This document shows, piece by piece, positions 14,297-21,933 of a stretch of 28,289 nucleotides of DNA. Both the position numbers and the translations under genes were made by a program. The DNA lies in NCBI GenBank assembly GCA_013002925.1, contig JABDLQ010000102.1:1-28289 (forward strand), read 5' to 3'. The DNA comes from Gammaproteobacteria bacterium (GTDB lineage: Bacteria; Pseudomonadota; Gammaproteobacteria; Steroidobacterales; SZUA-146). A model generated the notes under the pieces. The model was not told the DNA's origin. It searched no databases and saw only the letters and a list, made by a program, of their open reading frames with translations. Position 1 is the first letter of the stretch. Each line of letters starts with the position of its first letter.

Positions 14297-15550
14297 ATGG
14301 CGAAATTACCGACCCGGGAAGATTTAACAAAGGATGCCGATCTGTGCGTAAAATGCGGCGTCTGTCTGCCGCATTGTCCTACCTTTGCGTTACACAATGA
14401 CGAAACCGAATCCCCGCGCGGCCGCATTGCCCTGGTACAGGGCCTGGCAAATAATCAGCTAAGTCCCACACCTAAAGTCAGGGAAAGCCTCGATCACTGT
14501 CTGAGCTGCGGCCGTTGCGAAAGTGTCTGTCCGGCGCAAGTACCGTATTCGCGGCTCATGGATGGTGCACGCTTCATCCTGCCAACAACACCAGCGCGTA
14601 CAGTGCGCAAACGCCGGCTGACGGCACGACTTCTGAAGTCACCACGGATACTGCGTATTCTGGCGCAGCTGGCCAGAATGTTCAGAAGAACGGGGCTCCA
14701 TAAAGCGTTCGGTCCGGATTCTGCAGCGGGCCGCACGATCGCCTGGCTACCCGAGTCCATTACGATTGCCCGTCACACGCTGCCGGTGAATGCAGGCGCA
14801 ACCGCTCTGATTTTTCCAGGTTGTCTTACCTCCGCATTTGAGCAGGACATAGTTGATTGCGCCGTGCGGATCGGTGAGCGTCTCGGCGTGGTTTGGCAGG
14901 AGCCGCAAAAATCACTGTGTTGCGCCGGTTTGTACCAGCATATGGGCGAACACGCGGCCACCGGGTCACTGATGACCATGGCCGTTGATGAACTGGCGGC
15001 ACATCCGCACCTGCCGATCGCGACAGTGTTGTCCGGTTGTGGCAAAAGCCTGCGCGAAAATCTCGCCGGTGCTGATACGCGCCGGGCTGCACAGGTGCGC
15101 GAGCGGCTGGTCGATATTCACACATTGCTGCTGCAAAGTTTCGACCGCAAGTTTGAACCGGTTTTTGCGCCGGCACGGGAACCCGTTGCAGTGTATTTGC
15201 CGTGTTCAATTAGCGCTGGGCAGCAGCAGCATTTGATACGGTTGCTAAATCACGTCCCCGGGGCACAAGTCCACGTGATCAGTCGGGGCTTTGGCTGTTG
15301 TGGTGCTGCAGGAGACAATATGACGACCTACCCCGACACGGCGGATGCGCTGGTGGAACCACTGATCACTGAGGCCGTGGGTCTGGGCGTATCAAGGATA
15401 CTCATTCCCAACCTCGGCTGCGCGTGGCACTGGCGCGCCAATCTACGCAGACGCAATGCCCCCATCACGGTCTGCCACCCCCTGCAGTGGCTCGGTGCAC
15501 ACCTGAAAACAAACGATCATGCTGGTGCGGGTGCTATAATTAATGGATGA
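14297..15550 (+). CDS. GlcF-like Fe-S protein (two 4Fe-4S clusters plus two CCG domains)
   Basis: This 417-residue protein resembles the iron-sulfur subunit of glycolate oxidase, GlcF. Two ferredoxin-type motifs are intact: Cys17, Cys20, Cys23, Cys27 (CVKCGVCLPHCP) and Cys68, Cys71, Cys74, Cys78 (CLSCGRCESVCP). Two cysteine-rich CCG domains follow, each with its CC pair (SLCCAGLYQHMGE and GFGCCGAAGDN) and a later single cysteine (LSGCGKS, PNLGCAWH). Such proteins pass electrons from a flavin dehydrogenase to quinone. No glcD or glcE partner lies in the window. The ATG at 14297 has no evident ribosome binding site; an in-frame TTG at 14285 is an alternative. Its stop overlaps the coq7 start (ATGA, 15547-15550), so the two are coupled. 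Family assignment is firm, the glycolate role is not. Confidence 0.85.
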   Translation: MAKLPTREDLTKDADLCVKCGVCLPHCPTFALHNDETESPRGRIALVQGLANNQLSPTPKVRESLDHCLSCGRCESVCPAQVPYSRLMDGARFILPTTPARTVRKRRLTARLLKSPRILRILAQLARMFRRTGLHKAFGPDSAAGRTIAWLPESITIARHTLPVNAGATALIFPGCLTSAFEQDIVDCAVRIGERLGVVWQEPQKSLCCAGLYQHMGEHAATGSLMTMAVDELAAHPHLPIATVLSGCGKSLRENLAGADTRRAAQVRERLVDIHTLLLQSFDRKFEPVFAPAREPVAVYLPCSISAGQQQHLIRLLNHVPGAQVHVISRGFGCCGAAGDNMTTYPDTADALVEPLITEAVGLGVSRILIPNLGCAWHWRANLRRRNAPITVCHPLQWLGAHLKTNDHAGAGAIING

Positions 15551-16206
15551 ATTTTTCTCCAACAACGTTTATGGACGGGCTCATTGCCGGCGTCGATCAG
15601 ACGCTGCGGCAGCTGCACCGTGTATCGGAACAGGGAGCACCACCTGCGCGGCGTACTCAACGCGTGGATCTCAGTAGCTCACCAGAGCCGCTGGAGGACC
15701 AGCAGCGACAATTGTCCGGACGGCTCATGCGCGTCAATCACTCCGGCGAGGTCGCGGCGCAGGCGCTTTATCACGGTCAGGCACTGGGGACCCGCGATCC
15801 CGCCCTGGCGCAGGCTCTTCGTGAGGCGGCTGACGAAGAAGCAGAGCATCTGGATTGGTGCGAGCAGCGGCTCGGTGAATTGCTTGCGCGGCCAAGTGTG
15901 CTCAACCCGCTTTGGTATGCAGGCTCGTTTGCCCTGGGTTACACCGCGGCACTGGCCGGAGATCGCTGGAGTCTTGGTTTTATTGGTGAAACCGAGCACC
16001 AGGTGGTGCAGCATCTGGATGAACATCTGAAGCGGTTGCCAGCGGCAGACCAACGCAGCCGGCATATTCTCGAAACGATGCAAGCCGATGAAGCTCGTCA
16101 TGGAGAATCGGCGATGGCCGCGGGTGGCCAGGAACTGCCCGGGATCATAAAACGACTGATGCGCCACGCGGCAAGGGTCATGACCCGTACCGCATTTTGG
16201 TTGTAA
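15547..16206 (+). CDS. coq7: 2-polyprenyl-3-methyl-6-methoxy-1,4-benzoquinone monooxygenase (Coq7)
   Basis: Coq7 is a membrane-associated di-iron hydroxylase that performs a late ring hydroxylation in ubiquinone synthesis, replacing UbiF in many bacteria. The 219-residue protein carries the ferritin-like iron ligands in order: Glu68 (RVNHSGEVAAQALY), Glu98 and His101 (DEEAEHLDW), Glu150 (GETEHQVVQH), and Glu182 and His185 (ADEARHGE). Hydrophobic segments near 124-146 and at the C-terminus fit membrane association. The start overlaps the stop of the GlcF-like gene. vfr follows after 118 bases. In P. aeruginosa coq7 also lies close to vfr, which supports the assignment. UbiH-type hydroxylase at 5433-6617 acts in the same pathway. 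Confidence 0.96.
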   Translation: MNFSPTTFMDGLIAGVDQTLRQLHRVSEQGAPPARRTQRVDLSSSPEPLEDQQRQLSGRLMRVNHSGEVAAQALYHGQALGTRDPALAQALREAADEEAEHLDWCEQRLGELLARPSVLNPLWYAGSFALGYTAALAGDRWSLGFIGETEHQVVQHLDEHLKRLPAADQRSRHILETMQADEARHGESAMAAGGQELPGIIKRLMRHAARVMTRTAFWL

Positions 16207-16275
16207 TGTGACGGCCGTCTCTATTCGCATAGACATCTGTCATTATTCGCTTACGAAATCAATGAATTGCTGCTA

Positions 16276-16294
16276 AACTCAGGCTTGCTGAGTT
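16276..16294 (+). other. Hairpin upstream of vfr/crp
   Basis: AACTCAG at 16276-16282 and CTGAGTT at 16288-16294 form a perfect 7-bp inverted repeat with a 5-base loop, 31 bases before the start codon. It may be an mRNA leader structure or an operator. A weak -10-like TAAACT overlaps its left arm. Confidence 0.4.
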
Positions 16295-16324
16295 CAGTAT
16301 TTTCAAAGAGGTGAAGAGGTAATC

Positions 16325-16978
16325 ATGGAAGCAAAGGAAAAGGCCCTTAGCGAAGTTCCGGCAATCAATCGATTCCTGAATTATTGCAGGATGCGCACCG
16401 TGCCGTCCAAGACGGTGGTGATTCATGCCGGCGATCTCCCGGATATCCTCTACTACCTGGTGTCAGGCTCTGTCGAAGTGATGATTGAGGATGAAGACGG
16501 CAACGAAATGGTGTTGGCGTACCTTAACAAGGGAGAGTTTTTTGGCGAGATGGGACTGTTTTATGAACGGCCCACCCGCAGCGCATGGGTGCGCACCCGA
16601 ACTGAATGTGAAATTGCTGAAATGACATACCCGCGGTTTCGACAAATTGCCAGTGAAAGCCCGGGCCTCGTGTTTGAGTTGGCCACTCAGCTTGCATCGC
16701 GCCTCAACCGCACCAACCAGAAGCTGGGCGATCTGGCTTTTGTTGACGTGACAGGTCGTATCGCACATGCCCTGATGGATTTGTGCAACGAGCCTGACGC
16801 GATGACCCATCCTGACGGGATGCAAATCAAAGTCAGCCGGCAGGAATTGAGCCGACTCGTGGGATGCTCCCGTGAAATGGCTGGTCGGGTGCTGAAAGTG
16901 CTGGAAGAACAGGGATTGGTCACTGCAAGCGGTAAGACGATTGTCGTGTTCAACGCAAGACCCGGGCAGCGACGCTAG
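16325..16978 (+). CDS. vfr: cAMP-responsive CRP-family regulator (Vfr/CRP orthologue)
   Basis: This 217-residue regulator aligns end to end with E. coli CRP and Pseudomonas Vfr. The cyclic-nucleotide pocket is intact: GEMGLFYERPTRSAWVR gives Glu75, Arg85 and Ser86. The stretch LAFVDVTGRIAHALMDL and AMTHPDGMQIKVSRQEL is highly conserved. The recognition helix CSREMAGRVLKVLEEQG keeps the Arg, Glu and Arg that contact TGTGA half-sites, so the same DNA target is expected. At the C-helix position equivalent to CRP Ser128 there is Asn131, next to a conserved Thr130. GAGGT precedes the ATG. A strong terminator follows. The choice between the names vfr and crp is a matter of convention. Confidence 0.94.
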   Translation: MEAKEKALSEVPAINRFLNYCRMRTVPSKTVVIHAGDLPDILYYLVSGSVEVMIEDEDGNEMVLAYLNKGEFFGEMGLFYERPTRSAWVRTRTECEIAEMTYPRFRQIASESPGLVFELATQLASRLNRTNQKLGDLAFVDVTGRIAHALMDLCNEPDAMTHPDGMQIKVSRQELSRLVGCSREMAGRVLKVLEEQGLVTASGKTIVVFNARPGQRR

Positions 16979-17001
16979 GGTAATGACCTGCATGTATCCT
17001 T

Positions 17002-17027
17002 AAAAGCCGGCGCCCGCCGGCTTTTTT
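17002..17027 (+). terminator. Rho-independent terminator of vfr/crp
   Basis: AAAAGCCGGC at 17002-17011 and GCCGGCTTTT at 17016-17025 form a perfect 10-bp stem with loop GCCC; the T-run extends to 17027. The A-run on the other side could let it work weakly for the convergent trpG/pabA gene as well. Confidence 0.94.
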
Positions 17028-17083
17028 GTGGGCCCTGATCAGTGGGCCCTAATCAGTGGGCCCTGCTCAGTGGGCGCTGACCT
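17028..17083. repeat. 14-base tandem repeat, four copies, overlapping the trpG/pabA stop codon
   Basis: Units are 17028-17041, 17042-17055, 17056-17069 and a diverged 17070-17083. The consensus is GTGGGCCCTGATCA. The stop codon of the amidotransferase gene (17067-17069, minus strand) is formed at the junction of the third and fourth units. The array begins immediately after the vfr terminator T-run. Confidence 0.9.
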
Positions 17084-17675
17084 GGCTGAGCGGAGCGGAT
17101 TCAGCGGCCAGAAAATTGCGCAATAACTGGTGTCCATGTTCGGTGAAAATGGCTTCGGGATGAAACTGAACGCCATACAGCGGCTTGTGCCGATGTCGCA
17201 AACCCATGATTTCATCACGCTCGCCCGCCTTGTATGACCAGGCATTGATCTCCAGCACGTCAGGCAGACTGGCCGCATCCACCACCAGCGAGTGATAGCG
17301 CGTAGCTTCAAACGGGCTCGGAAGACCGGCAAAAACATGTGCGCCGTCGTGGAAAACCTCCGAAGTTTTCCCGTGCATCACCGCGCGTGCGTGGACAATG
17401 CTGGCACCACAGCTTTGGGCAATGACCTGGTGACCGAGACAGACACCCAGAATCGGAGTCGTCGCGCCCAGGGCTTCTACCAGTTGCAATGACACGCCGG
17501 CGTCGTCGGGAGTACCCGGCCCTGGTGAGATGACGATTCGATCCGGGGCCAGATGCCTGATCTCATCGATGCCCATGGCATCATTGCGCTTCACCAGCAC
17601 CTCCTGCCCCAACTCCTGCAGATACTGGACCAGATTGAACGTAAACGAATCGTAGTTATCAATCATCAAAAGCAT
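17067..17675 (-). CDS. Anthranilate / aminodeoxychorismate synthase glutamine amidotransferase
   Basis: This class I glutamine amidotransferase supplies ammonia to anthranilate synthase (TrpG role) or aminodeoxychorismate synthase (PabA role). The 202-residue protein has the start LLMIDNYDSFTFNLVQYLQ, the oxyanion segment SPGPGTPDDAG, nucleophile Cys79 in GVCLGHQ, and His172 and Glu174 in QFHPEA, a complete triad. Many bacteria use one such subunit for both pathways. It lies 8 bases after rpe. No trpE, pabB, trpD or trpC is in the window; in P. aeruginosa the vfr neighbour is trpGDC. The C-terminal six residues lie in, or at the edge of, a 14-base tandem repeat. I leave the symbol open because TrpG and PabA cannot be separated here. 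Confidence 0.93.
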   Translation of the reverse strand: MLLMIDNYDSFTFNLVQYLQELGQEVLVKRNDAMGIDEIRHLAPDRIVISPGPGTPDDAGVSLQLVEALGATTPILGVCLGHQVIAQSCGASIVHARAVMHGKTSEVFHDGAHVFAGLPSPFEATRYHSLVVDAASLPDVLEINAWSYKAGERDEIMGLRHRHKPLYGVQFHPEAIFTEHGHQLLRNFLAAESAPLSQVSAH

Positions 17676-17683
17676 TTACAGGC

Positions 17684-18355
17684 TCACACCGCTCGTGCAA
17701 TCTCTGCGCGCATGGCGGCAATCACCCCGGCATAATCATCTGCACCGAAAATTGCGGAACCGGCAACAAAGGTATCGGCGCCAGCTGCTGCAATCTCTCC
17801 GATATTATTGACCTTTACGCCGCCGTCGATCTGCAGGCGTATATCGTAATCAGTGGCGTCGATGCGACGGCGCGCGGCGCGCAGTTTTGGCAGCGCTGCG
17901 GGAATAAACTGCTGCCCCCCAAAACCCGGGTTTACCGACATAATCAGAATCATATCCAGCTTGTCCATGACATGCTCAAGATAATCAAGCGGCGTGGCAG
18001 GGTTAAACACCAGGCCGGCTTTGCACCCTGCCTCCCGGATTAATTGCAAGGTGCGGTCGACATGCCGTGTCGCTTCCGGGTGAAATGTAATCCAGGTCGC
18101 GCCGGCGGCGGCAAAATCTCCGATGATTCGATCGACCGGGCTCACCATCAGATGAACGTCAATCGGTGCGCTGATGCCATGCTTGCGCAACGCCTCGCAC
18201 ACCAGCGGACCGATGGTCAGATTCGGTACATAGTGATTGTCCATCACATCAAAATGCACACTGTTGGCACCAGCGGCCAACACCGCGTTCACCTCATCGC
18301 CCAGCCGGGCAAAATCCGCCGAGAGTATAGACGGCGCGATTTGGTAGTCAGTCAT
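17684..18355 (-). CDS. rpe: Ribulose-phosphate 3-epimerase
   Basis: Rpe interconverts ribulose 5-phosphate and xylulose 5-phosphate. The TIM-barrel protein has 223 residues from ATG 18355. Conserved blocks include IAPSILSADFARLGDE, HFDVMDNHYVPNLTIG (metal ligands His34 and Asp36), PIDVHLMV (His68), MSVNPGFGGQ and QIDGGVK. The frame is open 12 codons further, but GGAG just before 18355 and the family N-terminus decide the start. It is 89 bases after djlA and 8 bases before the amidotransferase, on one strand. In several proteobacteria rpe is linked to trpE and trpG, which this arrangement recalls. Confidence 0.97.
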   Translation of the reverse strand: MTDYQIAPSILSADFARLGDEVNAVLAAGANSVHFDVMDNHYVPNLTIGPLVCEALRKHGISAPIDVHLMVSPVDRIIGDFAAAGATWITFHPEATRHVDRTLQLIREAGCKAGLVFNPATPLDYLEHVMDKLDMILIMSVNPGFGGQQFIPAALPKLRAARRRIDATDYDIRLQIDGGVKVNNIGEIAAAGADTFVAGSAIFGADDYAGVIAAMRAEIARAV

Positions 18356-18444
18356 AGTCACTCCAGTTGTCAATTGGCTCTGCAGCAACACACTTTGTGT
18401 CGCTGGATACAGATGTGATGCTCATAGTACCTATTTGTCCAGGG

Positions 18445-19239
18445 TTAGCGCAGACCGCGCGCGGACTTTATGACCTCGTAAGCGTCTTTACAACGCTCCA
18501 GAGACTCTTTGGCCTGCTCTCTTTCATCTTCGGACAGGACATCGGTCACCAGTTTGTCGGGATGGTAGCGGTTCATCATGCGCCGGTAGGCGATCTTGAT
18601 GTCGTCGTCACTGGCTCGCTCGTGCACACCGAGCTGACGATAAGCCTGCTGAATCGAGCCAATCGAACGCGCACCGTGACGACCACGCAGGCCAGCCTCG
18701 ATCGACGCCATTTCGACTCGGCTCACACCAAGTGCCTTGCATACTTCCCAGGTGCGCTGTCGTGTCGCCGGATGAATCTGGTTGTCCGCCAGCATGACCT
18801 GTAATTGGGCAGTGACAAATGTCAGCAATACCTGATGATCATGGACCGCCCGCCGGAATTGCTGCAGCACTTGCGCCAATGGAAAATCAGCTTGCTTGCC
18901 TTCGTTAAAAAACCGTCTGGCCAGGTTGATTTGCTGGGGACTCAGCGCCCAGCGCTGCATCACCGCGCTGGCGGCGGCAATCTCATCTTCAGATACGCGA
19001 CCATCGGATTTGGCGATATGGCCCATCACGGCAAATGTCGTGTAAAAGAGCTGGTGCTCCGGCGCCTCACGATGCTCGTCATCATGCTCGTCGCTGTTTG
19101 CGCGATCCATCAGACCACGATCGAACTGGTGACCAACAATCAGTCCGACGATTCCGCCAAGCAGCCCTTTGCCGGCAACCGCACCGATTACGGCACCGAT
19201 GAGCTTTCCCCACCAGGGTCCATCCAGCCAGCCTCTCAA
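18445..19239 (-). CDS. djlA: DjlA, membrane-anchored J-domain co-chaperone
   Basis: DjlA is a DnaK co-chaperone anchored by one N-terminal membrane segment with the J domain in the cytoplasm. From TTG 19239 the protein has 264 residues (E. coli 271). It opens with the short WWGKLIGAVIGAVAGKGLLGG segment rich in glycines, then VGHQFDRG, a TerB-like helical domain (FAVMGHIAKSDGRVSEDEI), and a C-terminal J domain with the HPD motif (RYHPDKLV). The TTG is preceded by GAGGA at ideal spacing and gives the family N-terminus; the frame is open to an ATG at 19338, which would add 33 unrelated residues. djlA, rpe and the amidotransferase gene may form one transcript. Confidence 0.9.
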   Translation of the reverse strand: MRGWLDGPWWGKLIGAVIGAVAGKGLLGGIVGLIVGHQFDRGLMDRANSDEHDDEHREAPEHQLFYTTFAVMGHIAKSDGRVSEDEIAAASAVMQRWALSPQQINLARRFFNEGKQADFPLAQVLQQFRRAVHDHQVLLTFVTAQLQVMLADNQIHPATRQRTWEVCKALGVSRVEMASIEAGLRGRHGARSIGSIQQAYRQLGVHERASDDDIKIAYRRMMNRYHPDKLVTDVLSEDEREQAKESLERCKDAYEVIKSARGLR

Positions 19240-19439
19240 AGTGTCCTCATCATGCGTTCCAGTGTTCTTGCCTATTGACCGGCACCAGTGTCGATTGTCA
19301 CAATGCGTGGGCACCGTGTCCCAAACGATTGACGACACCTGAGTTCTTGTTCAATAAAGGCACATAGTATCAGCCAACACTCACATTTCGCTTGTTCCGA
19401 CCTGAGTTATTTTCCGGTGTTCCGGGGCTGTGAGATATC

Positions 19440-20369
19440 GTGCCCGGGATAGCTGCACTGCAGGAGTCCTGCTTGCGCTCTTTGCCGTTGGTTCACCGGG
19501 GCAAAGTCCGTGACAGTTATGCCGTAGACGACGATCTGTTGCTGATTGTGGCAACTGATCGCCTGTCGGCGTTCGATGTGGTGTTGCCTACCCCGGTTCC
19601 GGGAAAAGGGCAAATTCTAACTGCTATTTCAAATTTCTGGTTTCACAAGACCGCTCATCTGGTGCCAAACCACCTTACCGGGATTGCAGTTGAAGACATC
19701 GTGACTGATCAGGATGAACGCGCCCAGGTGGCGGGACGCGCTGTGGTGGTCAAACGCTTGCGGCCGATCCCTGCAGAAGCTGTCGTTCGGGGTTATCTGA
19801 TTGGTTCCGGATGGCACGACTATCAGCAAAATGGCGAGGTCTGCGGCATACCGTTACCACCGGGTTTGCAAATGGCGCAGCAGCTGGAAACACCTTTATT
19901 TACTCCGGCAACGAAGGCTGCTGCCGGTCATCATGATCAGAACATTAGCTATGCTGAATTCGCACAACTCGTCGGCCCGGACATCGCCCGGCAGTGCGCG
20001 GACTTCACCAGCGAGCTGTACACTTTCGCTGCCGGATTTGCCGCCGCGCGGGGCATCATCATCGCTGATACCAAGTTTGAATTCGGGCTGGATGAGCATG
20101 GCCAGGTAATTTTGATGGATGAAATCCTGACGCCGGATTCCTCGCGTTTCTGGCCGCAGTCGACGTATCGCGAAGGCAGTAGTCCGCCAAGCTATGACAA
20201 ACAGTTTGTACGTGACTACCTGGACACCCTGGACTGGGACAAACAAGCACCCGGTCCCGCCATTCCGGCAGATATTCTACGCAAAACTGCCGCACGTTAT
20301 CGTGAGGCACAGGAGCTTCTGACCGGTCCCGCCAGAGAACCCGGAGCACCATCAGTTAAGACCTCGTAA
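19440..20369 (+). CDS. purC: Phosphoribosylaminoimidazole-succinocarboxamide synthase
   Basis: PurC (SAICAR synthetase) joins aspartate to CAIR with ATP in purine synthesis. The 309-residue protein is of the longer type. Characteristic blocks are LVHRGKVRDSYAVDDDLLLIVATDRLSAFD near the start (quoted in part: HRGKVRDSY, TDRLSAFD), VVKRLRPIPAEAVVRGYL, DTKFEFG and LMDEILTPDSSRFW. The start is GTG 19440; homologues begin at about this distance from the RGKVRD motif, although an AGGAG lies ahead of a TTG about 33 bases further in. purE and purK, for the preceding steps, lie 4 kb away on the same strand. Confidence 0.96.
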   Translation: MPGIAALQESCLRSLPLVHRGKVRDSYAVDDDLLLIVATDRLSAFDVVLPTPVPGKGQILTAISNFWFHKTAHLVPNHLTGIAVEDIVTDQDERAQVAGRAVVVKRLRPIPAEAVVRGYLIGSGWHDYQQNGEVCGIPLPPGLQMAQQLETPLFTPATKAAAGHHDQNISYAEFAQLVGPDIARQCADFTSELYTFAAGFAAARGIIIADTKFEFGLDEHGQVILMDEILTPDSSRFWPQSTYREGSSPPSYDKQFVRDYLDTLDWDKQAPGPAIPADILRKTAARYREAQELLTGPAREPGAPSVKTS

Positions 20370-20576
20370 AAGCCCCTATGGACACAAAATGTCACATGGC
20401 CTGAACCCATTATTTTTTTGTAGAAGTACGGTTTATGCTGCCCAGCCACTGGCGGGCGTGGCACAGCCAGCGATTCAGACTGTCCGGGATGTGGCACAAT
20501 CCACACGGCAAACAACTTGCACCGGTACTCCACAACGTGCAACAGTAATACCAATCTTAACCGTCTGATCAATATC

Positions 20577-21890
20577 GTGAAAACTCTCTCTCAAACTATC
20601 CCTGATCTACTGTGGCACGAGCGCTGGAAGACTGCCGCTCCCCTGACACGGGCGGTGATCCACGTTTTACGCTACCCCTATGCCGTTGTGCGGGATGCGC
20701 TGTTGGGTGAACTCAACATGCGTGCAATGAGCCTGGTGTACACCACGCTGCTGTCCCTCGTACCGTTGATCGCTTTGAGCTTTTCCCTGTTGAAAGCTTT
20801 TGACTTTCATTACGAAGTGGAACCGCTGCTCAACAACCTGCTGTCACCGCTTGGCAGCGAGGCTCCTGTCATCACCAGCCGGATCATCCAGTTTGTGGAA
20901 AACGTCAAAGGTTCGACGCTCGGCTCGATTGGTTTTGCGTTGTTAATCTACACGGTGTTCTCGATGGTCCAGAAAGTGGAGGAAAGTTTCAACCACGTGT
21001 GGCAAGTCACCCGTACTCGCAGCCTGGCGCGACGTTTTAGCGAATACCTCAGCGTGATCGTGGTAGCGCCGGTGTTGATGCTGATTGCCATCGGACTCAT
21101 TGGAACATTGTCGGCAGACAGCATTACTTCGAAGTTACTAAAGTACGAATGGGTCGCCGAATCGACGATCTGGTTGAGCCGCTGGATGCCGCTATTGTTT
21201 ATCAGTGCTGCTTTTAGTTTTGTATACGGGCTGATTCCCAATACACGAGTTACGGTCAAAGCGGCCGTCATTGGTGGCATCGTCGGCGGGGTAATCTGGA
21301 CTCTCGCCGGCGAACTGTTTGCGGCGCTCGTGGTTGGCTCGACCAGAACCACCGCTATTTATTCCACATTTGCCATCATGATTGTTGCGCTGATCTGGCT
21401 CTACCTGGGCTGGCTGATTTTGTTGATTGGCGCAAAGCTGTCCTTTTACATACAAAATCCACATTATTTGCGCCATGGTCAGCGGCGGATCGAACTTGGC
21501 AATGCAATGCGCGAAGAACTGGCGCTGGGGTTGATGACCCGGGTTGCCGCTCATCATCAGGGTCGCTACGCCAGCCCGACTGTCAACGATATTGCACAAG
21601 AACTGGGTATTACCGGTGATATGCTGGCACCCATTTCTGCCAAGCTGGAAAAAAGCGGTCTCTTGTTAAAAACCGAAGACAATGGCCTGGTGCCGGCTAT
21701 GGATTCCGGTGAAATTTCACTGCTGGATGTGCTGGATGCGGTAAGAGACGTTCGCTCCGCAGACGTTGCTGACAGCCAGATCGATGCAACCATGAACACG
21801 ATCAATGAGGCCATCGCAACTTCGCTCGAAGGCCAGACTCTGCGCACCTTGATCGCCACTGAACAACCCCCGAACGACGCGAGGGAATGA
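20577..21890 (+). CDS. YihY family inner-membrane protein with C-terminal winged-helix-like domain
   Basis: The first 300 or so residues of this 437-residue protein match the YihY (UPF0761, formerly annotated RNase BN/BrkB) membrane family. Six hydrophobic segments lie near residues 52-76, 114-132, 157-180, 202-222, 227-250 and 263-290. Family motifs include YTTLLSLVPLIAL and the TRTTAIYSTFAIMIVALIWLY region. The remaining part, about residues 310-437, is soluble; residues 320-375 (TVNDIAQELGITGDMLAPI, then LEKSGLLL) read like a winged helix-turn-helix. Function is unknown. The GTG at 20577 is chosen by similarity; no strong ribosome binding site is visible and a TTG at 20517 is in frame. A hairpin (21881-21886 with 21892-21897) spans the stop codon. 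Confidence 0.87.
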   Translation: MKTLSQTIPDLLWHERWKTAAPLTRAVIHVLRYPYAVVRDALLGELNMRAMSLVYTTLLSLVPLIALSFSLLKAFDFHYEVEPLLNNLLSPLGSEAPVITSRIIQFVENVKGSTLGSIGFALLIYTVFSMVQKVEESFNHVWQVTRTRSLARRFSEYLSVIVVAPVLMLIAIGLIGTLSADSITSKLLKYEWVAESTIWLSRWMPLLFISAAFSFVYGLIPNTRVTVKAAVIGGIVGGVIWTLAGELFAALVVGSTRTTAIYSTFAIMIVALIWLYLGWLILLIGAKLSFYIQNPHYLRHGQRRIELGNAMREELALGLMTRVAAHHQGRYASPTVNDIAQELGITGDMLAPISAKLEKSGLLLKTEDNGLVPAMDSGEISLLDVLDAVRDVRSADVADSQIDATMNTINEAIATSLEGQTLRTLIATEQPPNDARE

Positions 21891-21933
21891 ATCCCTCACA
21901 GGCGGTTGCGGCCCACCGGTACCTTTCCGGACT

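Noticed and set aside
16204..16223. CRP/Vfr site for autoregulation (TGTGA, six bases, TCTCT)
   Set aside because: Only the left half-site is perfect; the right half matches poorly, and it directly follows the coq7 stop. It is too weak to list as a site.
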